DNA from: Tricholoma matsutake
Taxonomy: Eukaryota > Basidiomycota > Agaricomycetes > Agaricales > Tricholomataceae
NCBI GenBank assembly: GCA_026075535.2
Contig: AP026545.1
Coordinates: 4,216,001-4,280,000 of the forward strand
Direction: 5' to 3'
Length of the DNA stretch: 64,000 nucleotides
The translations under genes and the position numbers were made by a program. Position 1 is the stretch's first letter, and each line of letters begins with the position of its first letter. The notes under the pieces were generated by a model that did not search any database, was not told the origin of the DNA, and saw only the letters and a list, made by a program, of their open reading frames with translations. Positions 55,914 to 64,000 of this stretch are shown here, in pieces.

Positions 55914-56351
55914 TATAAGGGCAACCTCAGCCTCTAGCAAAGGGAAATCTGAAGTTAAAATTATACTACATATTACAGGGATTGGGGGCACACCTAGCAA
56001 AGGGAAATCTGAAGAGAAAACTCTAAGGATCCCTTTGCCAATGCCCAGTATATGTGAAGACAGCAAAAATCAAATAATAACCTAAAAATAGAAAAGGTGG
56101 AGATAGGCAGATCAAGGCCACCAAATGACATCATACCAAGGGGTAGATGTTGGAAGGGGTGCTCTGCCTCTAAATATAAAACTGTCAACATGCACAAACA
56201 TGATGAAAAGGGAAATTAGTAATAAAATCTGGAAAAATCATAGAAAATGAAGAATAGAAGGAAATGTGAAGTGAGGAAAAATATAGAACAAACGTAAAAA
56301 ATAGGAGAAACACACAGGGCGCCCCCCGTAGTCCCCCCTACTCCCCTTACA
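55914..56351 (-). repeat. Solo LTR of the third gypsy family, inverted
   Basis: On the minus strand it matches the LTRs at 56406-56831 and 62020-62445 over their length, from TGTAAGGGGAG (56351) to GGTTGCCCTTATA (55914). It is more diverged than those two are from each other. It is flanked by a perfect 5-bp TSD CTGAT (55909-55913, 56352-56356) with no internal region, the classic product of LTR-LTR recombination. Confidence 0.9.
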
Positions 56352-56405
56352 CTGATTAGGGTATGGCACGGGTAACCCTCAGGCATATTTTCTTATACCC
56401 CTACC

Positions 56406-56831
56406 TGTAATGGGACTAGGGGGGTGCCCTGTGTGTTTTTCCTATTTTTTATGTTCGTCCTATATTTTTCCCCACCTCATTTCCTTCTATTCTTCATTTT
56501 CTATGATTTTTCTGGATTTTATTACTAATTTTCCCTTGCTATCATGTTTGTACATGTTGACACTTTTATATTTAGAGGCGGAGTACCCCTTCCAACACAT
56601 ACCCCTTGGTATGATGTCATTCGGTGGCCTTGATCCGCCTATCTCTGCCTTTTTCTATTTTTAGGTTATATTTGATTTTTGTCGTCTTCACATATACTGG
56701 GCATCAGCAAGGGGATCCTTAGAGTTTTCTCTTCGGATTTCCCTTTGCTAGGTGTGTCCCCAATGCCTGTATTATGTAGTATAATTTTAACTTTGGATTT
56801 CCATTTGCTAGAGGCTTAGGTTGCCCTTATA
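56406..56831 (+). repeat. 5' LTR of the third gypsy element
   Basis: 426 bp starting TGTAATGGGACTAGG and ending TTGCCCTTATA, bounded by the TSD. Confidence 0.92.
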
Positions 56832-56997
56832 GTAGAAAACTCTCCCCTAAGGCCCGAAAATCGCGAACGCGCTGCCCAAGATAGGCAGGTACAGACTGGA
56901 CGATGCTTCCCAAAGCTCCACAGAGTCCCTACACACCGTTCCAGATAATCTCGCCTTTATTACACTGCCATTTTCGCCAAACACGCTCCCTAGCGAC

Positions 56998-57996
56998 ATG
57001 GACACATCAGAACGCTTCGACGCGCTTGAAAGTGATGTTTCTGGAATGCGCACGCAAATCGACTCGCTTAAATCTATGATTGAAAACTTCGTTAGGACCC
57101 TCCAGGCTAACCCTATGACCAATAGTTCCCCCTTTATGACTCCAAGCGCACCCAACAACGACGTTTTGCCAAACATGTCCACTAAGGAACGTGCCCAGAT
57201 CAAACCGTCCCCCCCCGCCGAACTTAATGGTGCACGTGTGCAGGGACGTGCATTCCTTAATTCCTGTGAGTTATACATTAGTCTCCAGTCGCATCAATTC
57301 GTTGATGAGGCTGCAAAGATTTATTGGGCCTTCACATACATGAAATCTGAATGCGCCTATCTCTATGTGGACTGTATCCTACGTCAAACTAAAGAACTCG
57401 GTTCTCTACCTTTCTCCACTTGGGGTGACTTTCGAGCTGAGTTTGTACGCCACTTCTGCCCCCTCAATGAACGCCACCAAGCAGTGACACGACTTGAGTC
57501 ATCCGCTTACCACCAGGGACGTCGATCCATGGACGACTATATCAATGAGTTCAAGGATTTGGTGGACATGGCAGGATATGGGAGTGGGTTACCAGTGGTG
57601 GTGAAGTTCCGATGGGGACTCAATGGAGAAATTCAGGACCAGATTGCACAGATGTTGGAAGGGCGCCCAGCGGACGATGATATCCTTGCTTGGTATGAAG
57701 CTGCTTCACTCTGTGATGAGAACCGACTCACAAATGCGGCGTTTAATGCTGCATTCCATGCTCCAACTACCACTCATATGCCCTACACCTTCAATCAAAG
57801 CCTCCACCACCCTAACCCCATTCCTGTTTGTCAAACTCCCACACCAGCCGTCAATGTCCCAGTACCAATGGATGTTGATGCAGCCCGCAGCCGTGCACGT
57901 AAGTTGGATCTCTGCTACCATTGTGGGGAACCTGGACACAGGGCTGGAGCATGTCCCCATCGTCAGGATATCTGCATGCTCACCCCCAAGGGATGA
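56998..57996 (+). CDS. Gypsy gag, 332 aa to first stop
   Basis: Ty3-type gag. Coiled-coil-like N-terminus (ERFDALESDVSGMRTQIDSL); capsid core FVDEAAKIYWAFTYMKSE...WGDFRAEFVRHFCPLNERH...YINEFKDLVDMAGY; one CCHC knuckle CYHCGEPGHRAGAC near residue 312. It ends at TGA 57994, which appears premature. The same frame continues (DELLQDLLVLVDVEEAKDQV) to a second TGA at 58114 and then straight into protease, so gag and pol were probably one frame. Confidence 0.85.
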   Translation: MDTSERFDALESDVSGMRTQIDSLKSMIENFVRTLQANPMTNSSPFMTPSAPNNDVLPNMSTKERAQIKPSPPAELNGARVQGRAFLNSCELYISLQSHQFVDEAAKIYWAFTYMKSECAYLYVDCILRQTKELGSLPFSTWGDFRAEFVRHFCPLNERHQAVTRLESSAYHQGRRSMDDYINEFKDLVDMAGYGSGLPVVVKFRWGLNGEIQDQIAQMLEGRPADDDILAWYEAASLCDENRLTNAAFNAAFHAPTTTHMPYTFNQSLHHPNPIPVCQTPTPAVNVPVPMDVDAARSRARKLDLCYHCGEPGHRAGACPHRQDICMLTPKG

Positions 57997-60900
57997 GATG
58001 AACTCCTGCAAGATTTGTTGGTGCTTGTAGATGTTGAGGAAGCGAAGGATCAAGTTGCAGAGGAGATTAAGTTGGAAGTTGTAGAGGAGCAGGATTTTCC
58101 TATTCGCAGTGAGTGAATCGTATGCCCTCACTGCCTGTCCATAACTGCTTTGAAGTCTTGTCAGTTGAATCCCCGGAGAATGAATCCATTTCTGACTGCT
58201 CCCCTCTCTGACCCTTCGAAGTTGGCTAAAGACGTACCTGCTCTCCCCATCTCTCCTTCTACTCCACGTCCCAAAATTAAATCATGGGAACGTAAACTAC
58301 CACGCAAGTATATTGTGGCATCCACTCCCTCTGCACATTCCTTAAACCTAGCCATCGAACTGCAGACGACCAACACTGGACAGATACTCAGTGTCTCTGC
58401 GCTCCTGGACTCTGGTGCGACTGGTCTCTTCATCGATTCCCATCTGGTACAACAACATCGCCTAAATACTCGCTCACTCTCACGTCTGATACCTGTATAT
58501 AACGTGGATGGATCCCCAAATGAAGTGGGTGCCATCCGAGAGGTTGCAGACCTGGTTCTCCATTACAAAGATCATAGTGAGCGTGCCCTTTTTGCTGTCA
58601 CTCAATTAGGAAAGCAAAAGGTGATTTTGGGATATCCATGGCTTCGAGACCATAACCCAGAGGTCGACTGGCGTACCGGGGAGGTTACCATGAGCCGATG
58701 TCCATCCCGCTGTTGGACGTGTTTCACAGAAGCCAGGCAAGAACGTTGTGGACAGAAGGTGGCAATACAACGTACTCAGAAGTGTCGTGCTGGACCCCTG
58801 CCTATACCTGAAGTGGAATTGGAAGGGGTTCCTGATCTAATGCCGGACTCGGATGATGATGATGAGGACCCAGAGGAAGTGGAGGAGGGTGATCGGATCT
58901 TCTACACTGCGATTCGCTCATCGCATGAGGTGTGTGCCACATCGAACATATCCCAATGCCTCGCCGAGGCCTTCCACAAAAACAATGCTGCTAAATCCTC
59001 TACTAACTCCTTACTCCCTCATCTCCATGAGTTTGAAGACGTGTTCTCCAAGGAGTCATTCAACTCTCTTCCTGCGTGCAAGCCATGGGATCACGCGATC
59101 GAACTCACCCCCGGCGCAACCCCTTCATCCTGCAAGGTCTATCCTCTCTCGCCGGAAGAACAATGGCAGCTTGACCAGTTCATCGATGAGCACCTGGCCT
59201 CTGGATGTATTCGACCATCGAAGTCACCCATGGCCTCTCCCTTTTTCTTTGTCAAGAAGAAGGATGGCTCACTTCGACCAGTTCAAGACTACAGAAGGCT
59301 CAACAACATCACAGTCAAAAATTGCTACCCCTCATCTCCGAACTCGTAAACCAGCTCCGTGGAGCCCGATACTTCACCAAGCTCAATGTCTGTTGGGGCT
59401 ATAATAATGTGAGGATAAAGGAGGGAGATGAGTGGAAGGCAGCTTTTTGTACCAACCGTGGTCTTTTTGAACTGCTTGTCATGTTCTTTGGCCTTACTAA
59501 TAGCCCTGCCACCTTTCAGACCATGATGAACATCATCTTCCATGACCTCATCCTCGAAGGCGTTGTCTGCATCTATCTTGACGACATCCTCATCTTCACT
59601 TGCACGGTTGAAGAGCACCATCGCATCACGTGCCTCGTCCTAGAGCGACTTCGACGGTACAAACTCTACCTTCGTCAGGACAAATGCAAGTTCGAAAGGA
59701 CCAAGATTGAGTACCTCGGCCTGATTATCTTGGAGGGTCAAGTGGAGATGGATCCTATCAAGGTAAACAGGGTCACAGCTTGGCCGACACCCATGAACAA
59801 GAAGGAGGTGCAGTCTTTCCTGGGCTTCATCAATTTCTATCGGTGTTTTATTAAGGATTTCTCACATCATGCACGACCACTGTTTGACTTGACAGGAAAG
59901 GAGGCATGGAGGTGGGATAATGCACAACAGGAGGCATTCGAAAAGCTTAAGGAGATGGTCACTTCCGCTCTGATCCTTACCTCTTTGCTGACGATTTGCA
60001 TCCTTTTCGTGTAGAAGCCGACAGTTCTGACTTTGCGACGGGCACCGTGTTGTCTCAGCAGTCTCCAGAGGACCAGAAGTGGCATCCTGTTGTGTTCTAC
60101 TCCAAAAGCCTTAGTGCTGTAGAGCAAAACTATGAGATCCATGACAAGGAGATGTTGGCGATAATGCGTGCGCTTGAGGAGTGGCGACACTTCCTTGAGG
60201 GTGCCCAACACAAGGTGGAAATTTGGACGGATCACAAGAATCTCGAGTACTTCATGACGGCCAAGAAATTGAACTGTTGTCAAGCTCGTTGGTCCCTGTA
60301 TCTATCTAGATTCGACTTCTCCTTGCACCACCGTCCGGGTCGCAGCATGGGGAAGACCGATGCCCTATCCCGACGTGCAGACCATGGGGATGGCAGCAGT
60401 GACAACCAAAACATTGTGCTGTTGCAGCCAGACCTGTTCACCATTCGGGCACTGGAAGGCATCGCACCCCAGGGCGAGGAGCGGGACATCCTACATGACA
60501 TTCGTCGCGCAAACCGTAGCGGTTTACATGAGGATGTTGTCGCCCAAGCTGTTAAAGAACTGAGGAAGGGATCGACCCTTTCCTTACGTGCAGCAGAGTG
60601 GGCTGAAAAGGAGGACTTGTTGTATTTCAGGGATCGCATCTATGTTCCCAATGACCCAGACCTTCACCGGCGCATCATATCCCAACACCATGACTCACAG
60701 ATTGCTGGCCACCCCAGACGCTGGAAGACCTTGGAGCTCACCTCATGGAACTATTGGTGGCCACAAATGTCATGGCTCATTGGTCAGTATTGTCGCACTT
60801 GTGACCTTTGCTTATGCACCAAGGTTCCTCGTCGCAAGCCTATTGGTGAGCTACACCCTCTTCCTGTTCCAGAGAGTCGTTGGGATGTCATCAGCGTCAA

Positions 60901-61984
60901 CTTTGTGGTGGAATTGCCAGAGTCAAATGGGTTTGATGTGGTGATGTGCACAGTTGACTCAGTGGGAAAATGCGCTCACTTCATTCCCACTCACACCACT
61001 GTCAGTGCCCTAGGTGCCGCTCGACTCTACCTCCACCATGTGTGGAAATTACATGGACTTCCTGGTGCCTTCCTCTTGGATTGTGGCCCTCAGTTCATGG
61101 CAGAGTTTACTCGTGAGCTGTACCGACTCCTGGGGATCAAACTCCTCGCTTCAACCGCTTATCACCCACAAACTGATGGCCAGACAGAGCGAGTCAACCA
61201 GGAACTGGAGCAGTACATCTGCCTCTTTGTCAATGAACACCAGGATGATTGGGATGATCTCCTTCCTTTGGCCGAGTTCGGATACAACAACCATGTCCAT
61301 GCTTCCACTCAACGGACCCCTTTCCTCTTAGACACTGAACAACATCCACGCATGGGATTTGAACCTTGCCAAACTCCCTCACACATCGAGACGGTGAATG
61401 AGTTCACAGAATGCATGAGGGATAGCTTGGAGGAGGCAAGGGCAGCCTTAGCAAAGGCGAAGGACGACATGGCGCGATTTTACAACCAATGCCACTCCCC
61501 AACCCCTCAGTACAAGGTTGGTGATTGAGTTTATCTTGACTCCAGTGACATCTCCACTACATGTCCATCCAAGAAACTCGCTCATCGCTTCTTGGGACCT
61601 TTCCCCATTGTCAAGTGCATTGGAACACATGCCTATCGTCTACGCCTCCCAGCCTCCATGTCCAGACTCCATCCCATCTTCCATGTCATCAAATTGCTTC
61701 CAGCTCCCCCAGATCCATTCCCGGGACGCCATTCACACCCACCACCCCCACCTACAGTGATCGAGGGAGAACCCCAATACAAAGTTGAGTCAATCTTGGA
61801 CAGCCGTTTGCATCGAGGAAAACTCCAGTATTTGGTACATTGGAAGGGTTATGGGTATGAGGAGAACTCATGGGTTGAAGAGTCTGACATAAATGCCCCT
61901 CGGTTAATCAAGGAATTCCACCAATGGCACACTGCTGCACCGCGTTGCATTCAAGTCACGGACTTTGGTCGTATACAATTTTGA
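57997..61984 (+). pseudogene. Gypsy pol: protease, RT, RNase H, integrase, chromodomain
   Basis: Protease ALLDSGATGLFIDSHLV is at about 58398. RT has SPFFFVKKKDGSLRPVQDYR (about 59234) and CIYLDDILIFT (about 59571). RNase H has EADSSDFATGTVLSQQ (about 60017). Integrase has a zinc module (QHHDSQIAGHPRR, CRTCDLC) and VNFV, LLDCGPQF (usual LSDRGPQF), DGQTERVNQELEQY. The chromodomain is YKVESILDSRLHRGKLQYLV followed by HWKGYGYEENSW (about 61780-61880). Frameshifts lie near 59340 and 59990; a TGA is at 61526. It is non-functional. Confidence 0.88.
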
Positions 61985-62019
61985 ATGCATCGGGGTGATG
62001 CATCTTAGAGAGGGGGTGA

Positions 62020-62445
62020 TGTAAGGGGACTAAGGGGGTGCCCTGTGTGTTTTTCCTATTTTTTATGTTCGTCCTATATTTTTCCCCACCTCATTTCCTT
62101 CTATTCTTCATTTTCTATGATTTTTCCGGATTTTATTACTAATTTTCCCTTGCTATCATGTTTGTACATGTTGACACTTTTATATTTAGAGGCGGAGTAC
62201 CCCTTCCGACACATACCCCTTGGTATGATGTCATTTGGTGGCCTTGATCCGCCTATCTCCACCTTTTTCTATTTTTAGGTTATATTTGATTTTTGTCGTC
62301 TTCACATATACTGGGCATCAGCAAGGGGATCCTTAGAGTTTTCTCTTCGGATTTCCCTTTGCTAGGTGTGTCCCCAATGCCTGTATTATGTAGTATAATT
62401 TTAACTTTGGATTTCCCTTTGCTAGAGGCTTAGGTTGCCCTTATA
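62020..62445 (+). repeat. 3' LTR of the third gypsy element
   Basis: 426 bp, TGTAAGGGGACTAAGG...TTGCCCTTATA, followed by the TSD CTACC. Confidence 0.92.
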
Positions 62446-62802
62446 CTACCCATACCCATGAACACCATACCTGCATGGGTAGGGGTACGGTGTTACCGTG
62501 GGTTTTTGTGGGTTACCCGTGGTTATTCATGGGTATTGATATGAATATGTATTTTAATAATCTAATTACACTAAATTAATATATAGAAAGTGACCCCCCT
62601 CTCGCATTTGGAGCAAGGGAGGGGGGGTGGTGCCTGTAGTCACTGAGAACAGAATGAGTAACCCCCCCTGCTTGCATTTGCAGTGAGAGAGGGGGGGGGT
62701 GCTGCCTGTAGTTGTCATTTGACCCATTTCCACCCCATGAGCAGTTGCTCATGGTGGCAGTTGGGGGTGTTATCATGGTGGTGGTCCTTGGGTCCTCCTT
62801 CT

Positions 62803-62874
62803 CATCCTGCCCTCATTGTTGTCGTTGTCATCCTGCCCTCATCATTGTCATTGTCATCCTGCCCTCATTGTTGT
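62803..62874. repeat. 26-bp tandem repeat, target of hAT-like copy 2
   Basis: CATCCTGCCCTCATTGTTGT plus CGTTGT, repeated almost three times. The same sequence resumes at 63987 after the inserted element, showing the array was split. Confidence 0.8.
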
Positions 62875-63010
62875 TAAGGCATGACACAGGTATGGGTAAA
62901 CCCATGATAATATGGTTATGGGTATGCACGGTTACGGGTACGGGTCAGAAGTTGCCATACCTGGGCAATACTGTACCTGTTTCCACAGTGTTATGGGTAT
63001 GATGCGGGTA

Positions 63011-63445
63011 TCTTTCATTCTTGTTTTTTTCTAACTAACTAATGTTTTTATTTGACTTTTAGGTTCTAATGGTGCTATAACTGGCCCAAAAATGTCTATC
63101 ATTGTTTGGGCCCTAGGTATTTTTCTCTGTCTTTTGTTCTTGTTTTTTCCTAACTAACTAATGTTTTTATTCAACTTTTAGGTTCTAATGGTGCTATAAT
63201 GGGTCCAAATGACGTCTATCGTTGTTTGGGCCCTAGGTATTTTTTTTCTATTTTTCGTTCTTGTTTTTTCCTAACTAACTAATGTTTTTATTCAACTTTT
63301 AGGTTTCAATGGTGCTATAACTGGCCCAAACAACATCTATCATCGTTTGGGCCCTAGGTATTTTTCTCTGTCTTTCATTCTTGTTTTTCCCTAACTAACT
63401 AATGTTTTTATTCGACTTTTAGGTTCTAATGGTGCTGTAACAACG
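63011..63445 (+). repeat. 120-bp tandem array of intron-like units
   Basis: Three full units and part of a fourth; the box CTAACTAACTAATG recurs at 63031, 63150, 63271 and 63391 (periods 119, 121, 120). Each unit contains GTATTTTTCT..., CTAACTAACTAATG, a T-rich tract and TTTTAG, followed by a 54-55-bp segment TTCTAATGGTGCTATAAC...TTTGGGCCCTAG. Confidence 0.85.
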
Positions 63446-63762
63446 AGACGACACAGTCGACAGCACCACCCCACCACCGTTGTGAGCCTCTGCTCACAAG
63501 GTGGATAACAGGGATGGGAGCAGCAATGAACAAGAAATGACACACCCCGCCCCCAGCCTCACAAGCAACTGCTCGTGGGGTGGATCACAGGTGGGACAAC
63601 AACAACAAGCAGCAGCAGACCTGAGGACCACCACCACAACAGCACCCCCAACCACTGCCACGAGCAACTGCTCGTGGGGTGGAAATGGGGAGCAATGAGT
63701 TTTGTTCTGGGCGACTATGGCCACCACCCCCCCTCTCGCTGCAAATGGCTGCAAACACGAGT

Positions 63763-63777
63763 GGGGGGGGGGGGGGG
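63763..63777 (+). repeat. 15-G homopolymer
   Basis: An unbroken run of G at the end of a C-rich/G-rich hairpin unit. Prone to length error in sequencing and to quadruplex formation. Confidence 0.8.
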
Positions 63778-64000
63778 TTCTTGTTTGATATATTAGTTTA
63801 ATCTAGTGTAATTATATTATTAAAATACATATTCATGTCAAAACCTGTGAATAACAACGGGTAACCCACTGAAACCCACGGTAATACCACACCCTTAACC
63901 ATAGGGGTACGGTGTTGACGGGTATGGGTGTGGGTACCACAAAATATACCCAGGGGTTACCTGTGTCATGCCCTAGTTGTTGTTGTCATCCTGCCCTCAT

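Larger units (their letters stand above)
56406..62445 (+). mobile_element. Ty3/gypsy chromodomain LTR retrotransposon, inserted in hAT-like copy 3
   Basis: 6,040 bp. Two 426-bp LTRs (56406-56831, 62020-62445) in constant register 5,614 bp apart, differing at about eight positions by eye. Perfect 5-bp TSD CTACC (56401-56405, 62446-62450). A polypurine tract (AGAGAGGGGGTGA, 62007-62019) precedes the 3' LTR. It carries gag, protease, RT, RNase H, integrase and chromodomain in the usual order and is inactivated by stops and frameshifts. Confidence 0.95.
62875..63975. mobile_element. hAT-like non-autonomous DNA element, copy 2
   Basis: 1,101 bp. Terminal inverted repeats TAAGGCATGACACAGGTA and the inverse of TTACCTGTGTCATGCCCTA match in about 16 of 18 positions. 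Flanks ATTGTTGT (62867-62874) and GTTGTTGT (63976-63983) give an 8-bp duplication with one mismatch. It shares termini and GGGTAT-rich subterminal DNA with copy 1 but has a different interior: a 120-bp tandem array and GC-rich hairpins. No transposase. Confidence 0.78.
56357..64000. mobile_element. hAT-like element, copy 3, split by two insertions and running off the window
   Basis: The left terminus TAGGGTATGGCACGGGTAA at 56357 matches the inverse of the right terminus of copy 2. The sequence stops at 56405 (CTACC), resumes at 62446 after the gypsy element, and continues through GGGTTACCCGTGG and C/G-rich hairpin units (62590-62760, mirror images of 63640-63780) to a 26-bp tandem array. It is then split by copy 2 at 62875-63975 and resumes at 63984. 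The right end is outside the window. Orientation is opposite to copy 2. Confidence 0.7.

Noticed and set aside
57994..57996. TGA at the gag end of the third gypsy as a recoding (readthrough) site
   Set aside because: A second TGA follows at 58114 in the same frame and further inactivating changes occur downstream, so decay is the simpler explanation.
63011..63445. CRISPR-like regular repeats
   Set aside because: Units are contiguous 120-bp tandems without unique spacers, in a eukaryotic DNA element.

Overview
The window looks like nuclear DNA of a basidiomycete fungus, most likely a mushroom-forming Agaricomycete. The host genes have short introns (58 nt where both ends could be fixed). They include a many-exon PRP8, F-box/LRR proteins of basidiomycete type, an MPS1/TTK-like kinase and a DUF6533/6534-like multipass protein. 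They sit among dense layers of dead retrotransposons. No bacterial, viral or organellar genes were recognised.

Layout: (1) 1-9741 is accessory DNA: the end of a GGGTAT-rich element, a decayed Ty3/gypsy pol, and a decayed tyrosine-recombinase retrotransposon (DIRS/Ngaro class). The latter has split direct repeats (A1-ORFs-B1-A2-B2), and its B1 repeat carries a 959-bp hAT-like non-autonomous element with an exact 8-bp target-site duplication (TSD). (2) 10376-22853 is a housekeeping block: PRP8 (minus), an F-box gene (minus) and ribosomal protein eS19 (plus), the last two divergent. (3) 24025-44649 is one LINE insertion (minus) with a perfect 15-bp TSD. A chromodomain Ty3/gypsy element (25995-32226, TSD CCCAT) and a Ty1/copia element (36033-41704, near-identical 261-bp LTRs) are nested inside it. 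(4) 44856-54079 is a host gene block: F-box protein, single-pass membrane protein, multipass membrane protein and MPS1-like kinase. (5) 55914-64000 is a second nest: a solo LTR (TSD CTGAT), then a hAT-like element running off the window, which contains an LTR-gypsy element (56406-62445, TSD CTACC) and a further hAT-like element (62875-63975).

The host genes are unrelated housekeeping functions (splicing, translation, ubiquitin targeting, spindle checkpoint) rather than a cluster. The main biological interest is in the mobile DNA. There is an insertion chronology readable to the base. Nonsense mutations in every retroelement are strongly biased to TGA, suggesting CGA to TGA decay of methylated CpG. 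The LINE has two gag-like modules. One small DNA element contains a 120-bp tandem array in which each unit looks like an intron plus a mini-exon. I could not run alignments or database searches; family names rest on motifs read directly.
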